Assembly (NCBI GenBank): GCA_025738555.1
Contig: JAOVFP010000002.1
Span: 2,666,001 to 2,730,000 of the forward strand
Direction of reading: 5' to 3'
DNA: 64,000 nucleotides
Origin: Cyathus striatus
Lineage: Eukaryota; Basidiomycota; Agaricomycetes; Agaricales; Nidulariaceae
A model generated the notes under the pieces. The model saw only the letters and a program-made list of their open reading frames with translations, searched no databases and was not told the origin of the DNA. A program made the position numbers and the translations under genes. Positions 1 through 11,628 of this stretch are shown in pieces (position 1 is the first letter of the stretch; each line of letters opens with the position of its first letter).

Positions 1-229
1 ATCGGTCATTTCATCTAGCATGGTCTTTGCATTACCTTTCTTCATTATCTCACATTGCACTTTTAACTCGGTTCCTCTGCTTTCCCTCTCGCACGCTCTA
101 GCCTCTAACTTGCTCTGGCATCCCGTCTCAAGATCTCACGTGTCACTCCGCATTAGTAGTATTACTATTCACGCATATATAGATTTGGCGTTTTTTATTC
201 TATTATTGATGTGACTGGCAGGAGTGGTA

Positions 230-1900
230 TGTTTTGAGTATGTTTCAGCGTATTTGCGCTGGAAAGTACGAGGTGAGTTTTTCTGTTGACAAACATTGTA
301 CGTTGTGTTATGCAGCATGTTCGGGGAGTACTTTAATATTTCCTTTTACATATTTTAGAATTTCAAACTTGAAGGACGGGGATATTCGTAGGTGCGTTTG
401 ACGTTTGTTGAGAATCAGGACGTAACTATTTTCGGCATTTTGCGCTGACTGCTATGATACGGGACGTGGTGCACCGGTGATCTCTTGTTTCCCGCAAGTT
501 TCCCGTTTGAATATTCGTTTCGTACTTTGAGGTGAGTCTTGTAATCTGTACTTCTACTGTCTGTTTACTTCGTTCATTTCCTTTACTTCTAGGATCTCTA
601 GGAATAATGTTTGAATGTTCTTGGATATGTTGAAGCCTGGGATATATCAGTTTTTGGTTTTCTATGCCGACTGCTACGAGGTGATTTTTTGTTGCAAGTT
701 CGTATATTCTTAGAATCAGGGCGTAACGGTCTTCAAACTTCAGTCCAGCATCCAGCGCCTTCTAACACATGCAGGTTCTCTATCGTATATTTGGTTCTTA
801 TCTGTCGTTCCGCAAGGAGCATTTTGAAGTGAGTGTCTTGGCTTGAAAGAAGCCACTGATACGTACGCTTTTTTCTCGCTTGTTTCTCGCATATATAAGT
901 AAGTATACTTAGACTGCTGGTCCTGTCCTTGAGCGCATGACTTTGACGTCGTTTCCTCAGTTGGACTCAGGACGCCAGAACGGTATAATTCGGCGCTTTA
1001 CGCAAATAAATTACAGGATGTTGTTTGAATAAACGTAGGCATGTCGAGGATCGGGACATATCGGACTTCAGCATTCTGCGTTGACAGCTGCAAGGTGTTT
1101 TCTTGTTGCCCCGTTTGAATATATTGTTTAGGACCAGGACGTAACGCCTCAGGCATCGACATTATCGGTTCTTGTTTACCATTCTGCGTGGAGCACTAAG
1201 GAGAATTCTGCTCTTCTGTAATTGCTTGCTTAGTTATTTCTAAAAGAAGCCGCTGGCGCGTACGCTTGCTTTTGACGTCTCTTGCTCTTTAAGGACTTCA
1301 AGGAACAGGACGGTGAAACTGTTTGAATATAGGTACCTCGAGGACCAAGACGTAATACATAGTAACGTCCTTCGGCATACCATCCGGCGGCAACTAATAG
1401 TTCCTTTATAAGTTGCTGCCCACCTTGACTATTTGTGCTTGCATATGTACACCTTTAATTAGCTGCGGAGCGACATTTCCTTTTCTTTCAGGCCTTCTGC
1501 ACTACGTTTGAATATATTTGGATACGTATGTTGCCGTATAACTTTGACATCGCCTCTTTACTTCCGGTACCGCTCTCTTCGAGGTGAGTTCTTCCATCCT
1601 GTCACCGAAACTCGACTTTGGAAATCATACCTTCCTGGACCCAGTGACTACTATGCACCAACGCTAGGTAGTTCTTTATTCCCCTCACCATGCGAGGCCG
1701 AACCACGCGCGTTTTTGAAATCCGGTACAGACGGATTGCCGTGCATATTTTAGGAGGAACATTGGAGGAAAGGCACTATCGATGATTTATCGTCCTATCG
1801 ATGTGGTTTTCGGTTCCTTGTACCAGTGAGGAACCGTGATTCACTGCCGGCCGACATTGTACTCCACTTTCTTTGTTTACAAGGTGAGTTCTTCTGAGAT
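230..1900. repeat. degenerate repeat array
   Basis: Related short segments recur at irregular spacing of roughly 150-300 bp. One is a GAGGTGAGTTTT-like core, near 268, 527, 675, 828, 1090, 1578 and 1881. Another is a CCGTTTGAATAT stretch near 505, 1110 and 1505. A third is a TTAGRAYCAGGACGTAAC-like stretch near 410, 708, 1130 and 1333. The copies have drifted and no unit has a convincing open frame. I infer an old, decayed tandem or segmental repeat. The array may begin before 230. Confidence 0.5.
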
Positions 1901-4900
1901 AGGTACGCTATGACTTTGGTTCTTTGATTTATTAACCCTCGGGAACATGTGTTGTCTATGTCAAAGTATGAAGGGGTCCGTTTGATCCACGTTGGTGTGA
2001 ATAATGGGTACTTAGTCGCCGTACGGAAGTGGCTTTCGTTAATAATGGCAATTGACTGTCATCCCTGTCACGAAAATAGCAATAGCCCCTGCTACAGACG
2101 GAGAAATCAGTGGGCTATTTTTTTTTGCAAGAATCTAATAACTGAGTGGTTGCACTCAGGTGACGGTGGCTGGCCGTGGTCTCATTATCGTGGACTTCTG
2201 ATGTCATAGGATTCCCGTATTTTGGCTCTTCGGTGGTTAATATACTGGTCTCCGATTTTCCGTGGGACCAAGTACTTGATGTTCCTGCGGATTCACGTTG
2301 TTAGCTATGTCATACATTCATGCGACATACAAATGTCCAAGCCACAAGATTTTCAGTATTTTTATCATTCATTTGAATCTCTCATGGTATGATTCCCGGT
2401 CTTTGGCTCCCGGCTGGGACTTCGAACTATAGAACGGGCTATAGGCCTCTAATTTCTTTTAATTAAAGTAACCAGATTTCATGGCAAGCTCAAAGTACCA
2501 TAACTGGCCTCGTCACACGACGTTCAGGTTGCCAACCGTCCACAAAATCTCGGTTGTTTATGATTAGCAATGTGTATCCCGGGGTAAAACGTGACCTCAT
2601 CTCCCAGGAATTCTGATAGGTATACTTATACATACAACTCATCGTCTCTGGTTGTCAGCCTAGTATTTGGATCTACTGGGTATAAATCTTCGGTTTCTTT
2701 TACTAGACCAAATATCTGGTTTTTCTTTACGTTTCTCTGTCAAACTTGGCCCCGTCACGCGGAAAAGATTGCTAACTTTTCTACCGAATCTTGGCTCTAT
2801 CTGTTCAGATTAAGACAGTCACGGAATGGCCATCTCAGGAAAAATATGATGATATTCTATCTAGGACTTCATCTAAGAGTCGGACAAGACCAATGCAGCA
2901 AAGTCCCACCTAAGCTAAACAACATCTATTTTGGTGTTACTTCACTCAATAATTCTGTGTATGAGCAGATGATCAATGATCATCATCATTTGATACGTAT
3001 TTCCGTAGTTTTGATGCATCCACCCATCCGTAAAAGTAATCCAAGAATATTTTGCTGAAACCCCTTGCATGACGCTGGAGCATTTCGTGATTCCGTCCAT
3101 TGCCGCTTGACCATGTTCAAATCCCATACTAATGCTTGTACGCATTTTCTGTTAGTCACTTTCATTCTAAATCGCAGATTCGAAGGTGCCACAAGACATT
3201 CGATGAAGTTTGAACATCAGCAAGCATCCTCCATAGAACGGAAGCCCGAGACTCTAATACTACAGGCCCAACTTACGGGGTCCGTTCGGAGACATTAATA
3301 TTGATTGTGGCTGACCGCTTCTATCTACCACCGTTCTCCACGTTGGCGCTCAAAGCAAATTTCACGTTTAAATAAATACACTGTATGTATAAACTTTAAA
3401 TTATTCGCCTTTCGCATCGTTAAATGAACTTGGTTGTCGACAATTTCTAATAGTCATTCGGGGTTGGGCTTCGGTAAGTATTCCTTCAGTACGACTGCTA
3501 GCAACTGCCGTAATTGGTAAGTGCAAGGAGCACAAGAGTTATTTACTGGCACTGGACGAGACATTTCATGTTTCCCTTCCGACGTCCGCGCAGGGCGCAT
3601 CTGCCCGCATCCCGTATGACAGCGCCACATACATATGTGGACACGAACAAAAACACCAATGCTCGCTCTCGGATCTTAATTCTGCTAGAGCCTGCGTAGG
3701 TTTAGATATCGGCATGTTTTCATCCCGTTCGATAGAAAGCGTCTCTAAGTCTATGTCGTTACAGCCTACGGCATTTGAGTTATGCACAAGATAGCTTGGC
3801 TTTTTAAAATAGAATTACCGAGCAGTTTGGTAAGTGACATCAATATGTAGTAGTTTGACACTGATTCAACCTTTTTGTGATAAATGCGTGTACAAATTTC
3901 TACTTTCTGAGATGTCCGGGGTTGTCTGTCCGGTATCATCCCATCGATTCATCGATATGCCATAAGTTCTCCGCTTTGTAGGAAATTTTGACTCCTGTTC
4001 GGCTTGAGAGATTTTGTACTGACAGTCGCGGAGTAAAAGAGAAACCCTCGCGAAAGGTCCGCGATTCCCCACAATCTGTCTGCCCTGGGCCATGTAATGA
4101 TCAAACAAGAAAAGAGACTACGGATTGACTTCATCACGTCACGGAGATTAATCATGATATGAAGATCTATGACATGCATGACATGTGAAGCGACCTTGCG
4201 TTTAGAGGGTCGCTGATAACGGAAAGTTGACACCGAGAATGTGGCCGAGTTGAACGATGTCAATCGCAGGATCGCGGGAAGGAAGAGAGAGGGCGGCTTG
4301 GCGTGTTGTTCATACCAATATTTTACATGGACTCGTGACCTACTGGTATATTATTATCAGGACGAATTCCATCGAACTTTGAACCTTTGAAGCCTGAGGC
4401 CACACACACACGCGAGCACTGCCAGCCCAAGGCTGGTGGTGCATTTCCCTGAAAGCGGCGAACAAAACAGGTTTCAATAAAAAGGACAGAGTGCGCTAAC
4501 GCCAACTCAGGGAAAGCCTTGTTGGGCGCAAGGCCCAGAATAAAAGAAATGGAGCCCATGAAAGCTTTTTATAGTCATTATAAGTACTAGTATAGCTTGG
4601 ATATCTGAGCTGAGGACGCTGTTAGGGCCTAGGGTGTTGTAAATATACGGAAGCAAGTTCGCTGCCATTAGCTAGAGAGGCCTCCTCAAATTTAAAGATA
4701 ATCAAGACCTTGAGTTGAAGCTTTTGAAGCGATGGCCTAAAGATCTGCGGCAGAGCTAGTTTCGGAGTTCATACATGCAAGTCTATAGCATGTTTGGTTT
4801 CAACGTTGCCAGACAACTGAAGCACGAACCCAACACGAACTCGGAACCAAGGCAAAACCAAGGCATCAACAACTCAGGCATTTCCAACTTGCTTTTGGGA

Positions 4901-5432
4901 ATGCCTTCATTTCCAGATTTTTCTCAGACCTTTTCCGTTCTGGTCAATTCTTTTAGGAACTCTTACACTCTCTGAACTGAAGGTTTGAAGTTGAAAACTT
5001 GCTTTCCAACAAAACGAGCTCATCTAACTTGTAACTTACTTAGTATTAGTATTCAAACGCTCAGAGTTCCGTTACGTACGGAGCGTAGATGCGGTGTGGA
5101 CACGGCAAACGACATTCCTGGATCGATAGTTGCTATTACCCTCGACACAGTGAATATTTCACTTCGGGCTCCTTATTTCTCACCGGTGGACTGCCCTTGG
5201 TACTTATTTCGCGGAAACTTTGTCTCCATCAAGGTCATGAACTGAAAACCAGCGTATCAAAGGATGTCGCTATTTTGGGCGATAACGAGTGCCATTGGAA
5301 TGTATCGGACCGAGCTTGTTTTATTTCATTGTGGGTGCACCTACAGCGTTTTACTTCCAAATTCTACTACTACTTGTACAACCCAGCCAATGCCACGCTT
5401 GTTTCAGTGAGGAGCACTTTATTCGCTTTCAG
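1901..5432. other. no supported gene
   Basis: Short open frames occur on both strands, the longest 155 codons at 2591-3058, but none shows a family motif, a consistent exon chain or a credible codon pattern. I see no RNA gene or clear repeat here. Confidence 0.5.
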
Positions 5433-5440
5433 TATATAAA
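5433..5440 (+). promoter_or_regulatory. TATA box of the terpene synthase gene
   Basis: TATATAAA lies 75 bp upstream of the start codon at 5508 and is followed by a pyrimidine-rich leader, a normal arrangement for a fungal RNA polymerase II core promoter. Confidence 0.5.
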
Positions 5441-5507
5441 CTGGCGTATGAGCACATATATTTTTCATCAACATATCTACCATCTTTCCTGTTTCTTCTA
5501 ATCTGCC

Positions 5508-6681
5508 ATGAACACACCAGCGTCTTTCGTGCTTCCTGACCTAGTTTCTCACTGCTCATACCCTCTCCGCATCAATGCTAATTGCAACGAAGCTGCCAGG
5601 GCTTCAGAGAAATGGTTGCTGGAGGCCACCAATCATGACAAGAAACGGCGCGCTGTTTTCATGGGTCTCAAAGCTGGAGAATTGACTGCAGCCTGTTACC
5701 CGGATGCAGACATATTTCATCTCAGAGTTTGCGATGACTTCATGAACTATTTGTTCAACCTTGATGACTGGCTGGATGAATTCGACGTGGAAGGAACGAT
5801 TGGAATGCGCACTTGTTGCATTGGTGCTATGCGCGACCCTATTGGATTTGACACCGACAAGAAGGCTGGCGAGATGACGAAGTCGTAAGTCGAGTATCTC
5901 GTGAACAGAAACAGTGCCAATGCTAACCAAGTCCTTCTTCAATTTAATCAGATTCTTTGCAAGGTTCATGCAAACTGCAGGCCCAGGGTGTCGAGAACGA
6001 TTCATCCATAGCATGGTTCTCTTCTTTAAAGCTGTATCCAAGCAGGCTTTGGATCGAGTCCAAGGAATGATACCAGATCTTGAATCATATATCTCTACAC
6101 GCAGGGACACCAGTGGCTGTAAACCTTGTTTTCAGTTGATAGAATTCGCCGCTCGTATTGATCTACCTCAAGAAGTCGTTGAACATCCCATAATCAAGTC
6201 ACTCGAGGAAGCAACAAATGACCTTGTAACGTGGTCAAATGTAAGGGAGCTGTTGAATCCCATCAATTAGCTCTAACTCTCGATAGGATCTCTTCTCTTA
6301 CAACGTTGAGCAAGCTCGCTCTGATACACACAATATGGTCTCAGTCATCATGCAAGAGAACGGGATCGATCTACAAGAAACTGTTGAGATCGTGGGCCAG
6401 CACTGCAAAGCCAGCATTGAACGATTCGAAGCTGACAGGCAATTGGTGCCCTCATGGGGCCAGGAAATTGATAGAAACGTCGCACTCTACATTGACGGGC
6501 TCCAGAACTGGATCGTCGGTATGTGATGTACTTATTCAATTGGTTGTCCTTTTAGCTGATGTGTGTCTGGAATCATCAAGGTTCTCTTCATTGGTCATTC
6601 GATTCCGAGCGATATTTTGGAAAACATGGACATCAGATCAAAAAGCACCGTGTTGTGAAACTTCTTCCCAAGGAGGTTTAA
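5508..6681 (+). CDS. sesquiterpene synthase (class I terpene cyclase)
   Basis: Four exons (5508-5884, 5952-6240, 6287-6518, 6581-6681) give a 332-residue protein with GT-AG introns of 46-67 bp, a normal length for basidiomycete STS-type sesquiterpene synthases. The enzyme should ionise farnesyl diphosphate in the cytosol and cyclise it. The Asp-rich metal site D-D-W-L-D-E lies at about residues 86-91. The NSE triad (N222, S226, E230, in N-D-L-F-S-Y-N-V-E) is rebuilt across the exon 2/3 junction. The diphosphate-sensing R-Y pair is at about 310-311, just after the last intron. All catalytic motifs are intact, so the gene looks functional. A TATA box lies 75 bp upstream. No P450, oxidoreductase or transporter sits beside it, so the product cannot be predicted from context. 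Confidence 0.93.
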
Positions 6682-6978
6682 TTTTTATTTCACTTAATAA
6701 TGTGAAGATTATCTTTTTATAATTGATGCCATTATATGGAATTAGTATAGATATTCCTTGTTATTCAGATTGAAACTTAAGATGCTGAACTGTACAGAGA
6801 AAGCCGTATATTTGGGAGAATATATAATCGACTGTCAAGTAGTAACTCCTCCATAGATAACCTATTCAATGCTACTTAAATGACTCTGCAGGATTGCGCT
6901 CAATTACGGCTAAGACTTAGAAGTAGTACAAATCATTATTAGAACCACTCTCGCAAGAGAAAATGTTTTTCAACATAC

Positions 6979-7212
6979 TCAGTCATAATATTTTGGACCG
7001 AAGTCTCTAGCATGCGAGCGCCTATGCGCACGATGTGCTGCCGCAACTTCTCCAGGTTCCCTTCGTGGCTCTACTATATCCCTGAGGGAATATGCTTTTC
7101 CGTGATAGTATCGAGCTTCGATGGGGGAGGCAACATCTGCGCGAGGAACAATGGCGGCGCTTGAGATGGTGGCGGCGGCGACGGCAACGACAAAGGCGAG
7201 CGAGAAGCGCAT
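6979..7212 (-). CDS. small secreted protein, unknown function
   Basis: A single-exon frame of 77 residues. It begins with a short basic N-terminus and an Ala/Val-rich hydrophobic stretch ending near residue 20 (M-R-F-S-L-A-F-V-V-A-V-A-A-A), which fits a signal peptide. The mature part is short, basic and rich in Arg, His and Ala, has no cysteines, and ends in K-Y-Y-D. The dibasic R-R at about 50-51 could be a Kex2-type site. It is convergent with the terpene synthase, about 300 bp apart. I recognise no family. It may be a secreted peptide precursor or effector-like protein, but this is inferred only from size and signal peptide. Confidence 0.55.
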   Translation of the reverse strand: MRFSLAFVVAVAAATISSAAIVPRADVASPIEARYYHGKAYSLRDIVEPRREPGEVAAAHRAHRRSHARDFGPKYYD

Positions 7213-7960
7213 ATTGACAAATGAAGGCTGAGGTCGGATAGTAAAAGACTTGCTGAGATGTAAATCTTCTTCACCAGGAAGAGGCGCAGAGGTACAAGAC
7301 TAGCTTGAACGGGGAGATAGAGACACAAGACCGAGCTCGTGAAGTGGAAGAGGAAGACTAGCTTGGGGAACAGTATTTGTCTCTTCGAGCTTTTATCCTT
7401 ATCCCGCTGGCACTGCTTTGCCTACTCCTTGATTTCTGATTGATGGCGCTGATACTTGGTGATGCGACCGCTCGTCTCCATCTCGCCGGAGTTATCACCG
7501 TCAAGACTGGAAATCTGGAAACGCATTGATGTAGTCCCTCAGTGCTCAGCACATAATAGTTGACAACGTTGAAGTCGAACTTTGGACGGTGACGAAGTTA
7601 AACTTCATATTTGTCGATGTTTACCACACTCATCCAACTTCAACGTTTCAACAACATCCAGCATTTCAACCTCGAAGACGACCAAACCATAGCACGCAAA
7701 TTTCAAACTAAGAGTTGCGCTGTGATTATTCCCATTGAAGCATAATGCATTGTCGTTAAAGTCAATGTTTCAGTGAGAAGACATGGTGAGAAAATTGCAA
7801 TGACTACCGGTAAATGGTATCAATTTGTAGTTTCAACTTAAATGAAGCAGTTTGCAGCCATTCATTGATACAAGAATCCAATCCAATCCCAAGAGTATTT
7901 GGGATAGGATTACCGAACGAAGTCCATGTAGCTACTACTGTACAGTATTCATTATTCGTA
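7213..7960. other. intergenic, nothing recognised
   Basis: This lies between the start of the small secreted protein and the 3' end of the Nas6-like gene. Only short frames without motifs are present. It should hold the minus-strand promoter of the secreted protein, but I saw no distinct element. Confidence 0.4.
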
Positions 7961-9211
7961 TCATGGCTTCCCACACAAATTGATCACATGCTGTCTTGCA
8001 TTCTTTTGCTCAGTACCTCCAACGCCTTCCACGCCCTCAGGGGTTTCCCCATCTAGATTTTCCTAATTGAAGTGTAAGTAATAGTGAAGGTAATCTGACA
8101 ATTAACAAGAAATTACACGGCTGCGATCTGCACCAGCATTAATTAGAACCACCGCTGCTTCCGCGTGAGCAGACTCCATAGCAAGATGGAGTGGGGTGTT
8201 TCCTATTTTTATCTCGTTTCAACATTTTTCAGTCGTGCATGAGAGGATCGCTCACCAATACGATCTCCAGTGTTCAGACGAAGCTTGTTGGAAGGGGTCG
8301 AAGAATCCAACAGAAGTCGAATAAACCCGACAGAACCGGTTGTGGCAGCACGATGTCTATGGAATTCAGTGTGAGTTTTGTACGTAGAAAATGGGAATAC
8401 TGACAAAGGTAGTTGATTAGCTTTATCTCTAGCGTTAATCTGTCGCCATATTAGACTATGAGGTACTCAGTTTTACGACAAAATCTTACATCTGCGCCTC
8501 TTGAGATAAGAAGCCGACCAATCTGGCAAAATTTTATCAGTATATTCACACTAGTCAAGGACAGCTAATAGCGCACATCAATACGAGATTTGGAAGCTGC
8601 ATAGTGCCTGAAGACGATGAATATAGTGTGAGCTACAATTAGCTCTGCTCCCCAATTTCGTGGAGTTATGGAGGTCGACTCACAAAGGAGTAATGCCCTT
8701 ATCATTTTTCCTATCCAACAAACTCTTATGAGCAATGTATCTGGGAGACGAGAAGCAATTACTAGCGCACTTATTTACGTCTGCACCTGCTCCTACTAAT
8801 TCGAGCACTACATTTTCATTGCCCGCGCTAACTGTGCATAACCAGAGATGAGATAAATTCTCACACTACTACAATACATACCCGCTATATGAAGAGCAGT
8901 CCAACCACCGCTGTCGGACTTGTCAACTTCGGCTTTCTGATCGATGAGGTACCGCGTAATGTCGATGGAACCGGATGTAGCTGCCCAGTGAAGTGGAGTT
9001 CTTCCATCCTGAACATTGCTTGAGTCATGAATATGCGATTTAAGTGAAAGCTGGCTCACCACATCTGGAGTGTTGACGCATTTAGGGTCTTCTGTGACCA
9101 GAGCGCGAACCAGCGAATACTGATCTGATTAGCGATATCAGCCGTTGCAATTTGATTACAAAAAGTTCACAAACTATTGTGTGCAGCAGAATGTATTGAT
9201 AGACCCGACAT
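7961..9211 (-). CDS. 26S proteasome assembly chaperone Nas6/PSMD10 (gankyrin) homologue
   Basis: Eleven small exons on the minus strand (9175-9211, 9060-9124, 8882-9008, 8771-8831, 8684-8710, 8577-8607, 8490-8522, 8405-8439, 8256-8356, 8117-8202, 7961-8062) join in frame to 234 residues, close to yeast Nas6 (228) and human gankyrin (226). The chain is a continuous stack of ankyrin repeats, with repeated D-G-R-T-P-L-H-W-A-A and G-N-T-P-L-H-L-A type motifs. It includes the family-typical second repeat, ending in D-Q-K-A-E-V-D-K, and the acidic, Gly-rich tail (E-G-V-E-G-V-G-G). Family knowledge: Nas6 binds the Rpt3 ATPase during assembly of the proteasome regulatory particle. Every intron falls between or within repeat units and uses GT-AG borders. 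Exons of 27-35 nt would be missed by simple ORF finding. No lesion was seen. Confidence 0.9.
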
Positions 9212-9363
9212 AACTAGGACGTAGCGAAGACTTGAGCTTAAGTATTGAGGAAAGAGACTCGATATCGCACGAACTTGTTCAAGCTTAGTAGCGCACTGAC
9301 GCAATCGTATATCGATCACGCGATCCGTATCTTACGCGTCGCTATAATCACGTGGCAAGTATT

Positions 9364-9900
9364 TTAAAGTGCCGATGCCGTAAAGTCACAATGTTCCGAA
9401 TCCGTGCTCCGCTCCTCTGAGTTAGAATACTTTGGCAGTATTTCTAAACTGCCTGACAATGACTCAGTACTCAACTTATGACAAAGCCGACTGCAACCTC
9501 TCATCCTATTTATCTCTCCTCGAAATTTAGACAGAAATGGTTTGCAAGAAGAGTATGTCGTGGTCATCTTACTACAGATACCTAACATTCGAATGGCATC
9601 ATCAAGTTTTTTCAAAGTTTTCAGTCTGAGTACCGATCGTTCTCTTTTCACGTCAACTCCCCTGCTATACTTGAGGAGAAGTAGGGCGCCAGATGGCTCC
9701 ATACAATCTTCTTACCGGACATCATATGGTGGCAGAAGCGTATACGAACTCCTTGGGGTCTTCAATAACTTTTTAACCTGTTTATCACACAAGATATTGA
9801 GATCGCTGTTCTTCGGAGGGCTCTCGAGTTTCAACACTGTCGTCTATGCTTGAAGCGGTTGACCAATATTCCACTCGAGCCTTCGAACACTTCAATGCCG
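9364..9900 (-). CDS. possible coding remnant, unknown
   Basis: A minus-strand frame at 9364-9702 encodes about 110 residues, predicted largely helical and rich in Lys, Arg and Ser. Upstream, around 9705-9860, another stretch in good codon usage ends at a GTAAGA donor. A short Cys/Lys-rich piece near 9870-9900 (K-C-S-K-A-R-V-E-Y) is reminiscent of the second half of a fungal Zn2Cys6 finger, but it lacks the expected cysteine spacing. I could not build a full gene with a start codon. It may be the 3' part of a decayed regulator or an unrelated short gene. This is an inference with weak support. Confidence 0.25.
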
Positions 9901-11628
9901 GATGTTACTGATATTGTGAATGAACATTGCTACTAACGACAGTGACCTTCATATTACCTCGGTGAGTGCTCATATCCTGCTTCTTGCATCTTACGGATGT
10001 ACCTCTCCATCCCCGCTGTCACCGCTATACATATGCTAACTTTTGGTAATAGCACAAACACATGGACTTAGTCAAGTAACAGATTCACGATGGGGTTTGC
10101 CAGTTTAATTCCCGCACTTGCAATTGTACTAATGGCCGCTTCTAGTCTTGAAAAATCAGAATTTTCCACCGAAAACCACGTTGGACATACCATGTAATGG
10201 CCGTTCATTTGTGTCCTCTATTATCAAATTCAGCAAGCGATACGTCTCTATTGGGGAGCAGCTATCTATTCTTCATAGCGGTGTTTCTATTGAATCTACC
10301 TTGTGACCAACTGGACCTTCTCTTTGCCACTTCTCACGTCCAGAGGAACCACGCTCTGGACACAAGAGTGCATAATTCTCATATTCATACCAGCACATTT
10401 ACATACCTACAGGTAACCATTGCTGCAAATCCTATGCGAAGCTCCTAACACATCAAACCCAGTGTTTATTGACGTCCGAATTATCAAACTAGTATCATGT
10501 TATTAATCTACGAAATCGACCATGGTATGGTCATTGGACAAGCATACGCTATCTCTGCTTATCAAGTGCAGAAATATCTTTGGTAGGCTTCTTACACCAA
10601 AATGTGGTGTTTCTCCCGCTGGTAGGTAATTAGTTACTCAACTTCGGGGGTCTTGACCACCCACAAATGTGGTCGTCTTCTGGCTGCTGGACATGTGGTC
10701 TAACGGCGTTCTTGTGTTTGTCGTGGAGCTTTCCTTTGCAAGAATTACTTCTAATATTATCAAGATTAGAACCAGTTGTGAAAGGACAGCAATTCCTTAG
10801 GAGAAGAAGGTACCTTTTCTGATGCACTGCATTGACTGCAATTGACCTGTGCCATTTTCAAAGATCAACCATTTACGCCATTCAAATTCCAAAGTCCGCG
10901 CATACATGTCATAGTTCGAAGTCGGTTGTGCCTATTCACTAAAACTCCGGTAATTTCATATCAGACGGATATACGACTACTAAAATATTTCCTCGACCGC
11001 TATCCATGGGAGTATTGCGGTAGCCTTTTAGGTTTGTGGTCTCTCTTCTCCTTTTCCAGATTCTATTCCGTTATTCTTTACAGCGATTTCCTCTAAAATC
11101 TTAATTGCTTCTTCATCGTGAATACAGTCAAGAAACTTTATTTGACATAGTCATGTTTGTTGATTTCCGTTTTATTTTCCTTAGGGATAACGAGGTAATG
11201 CCATTGTGTTTTCGCTCTTGACGTGGCCAGCGAATTACGAGTGATGGTATCGACCGACAAGTTACGGTTCGCCTTGTACTATGCGTATGAGCAATACGGA
11301 GTGCATTGTACAAGTATCAGTTCCTCCATGCGGCGATTTAAGGGCGGGATCGAGCGCCATTTCGGATAACACCGAGAAGACAGCGACAGGAAAAGAAATT
11401 ACCAACAATCCAGAAAGGAATCAATCAGTACGAGCTTTTATTAGATGCCTCTCTGCATTATGTTATGTTCGATCCGCTGATTCGATTTGGTCATGATACA
11501 GGTGTCTCACGTATGTCCTGCGAATAATATATGTTTTCGTCAAATGTGATACAATATACGTTATGTGCTACAAATGATATATATCGTGCGTCCCAAAAAA
11601 TATCTAATATCACAATGAAGCATGCAAA
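9901..11628. other. no supported gene
   Basis: The frame starting at 10090 (M-G-F-A-S-L-I-P-A-L-A) has a signal-like hydrophobic start, but it stops after about 35 codons and I could not extend it by splicing. Other frames of 60-90 codons overlap each other on both strands and carry no recognisable motif. Confidence 0.35.

Noticed and set aside
2591..3058. 155-codon plus-strand frame
   Set aside because: No motif, mixed hydrophobic composition, no supporting splice sites, and overlapped by minus-strand frames of similar quality.
3949..4263. 104-codon minus-strand frame
   Set aside because: No recognisable family, no upstream promoter pattern, and an overlapping alternative frame at 3866-4108.
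9870..9900. Zn2Cys6 transcription factor
   Set aside because: Only one Cys-Lys-rich patch resembles the motif. The required six-cysteine spacing is absent, so it is left as an unknown remnant.
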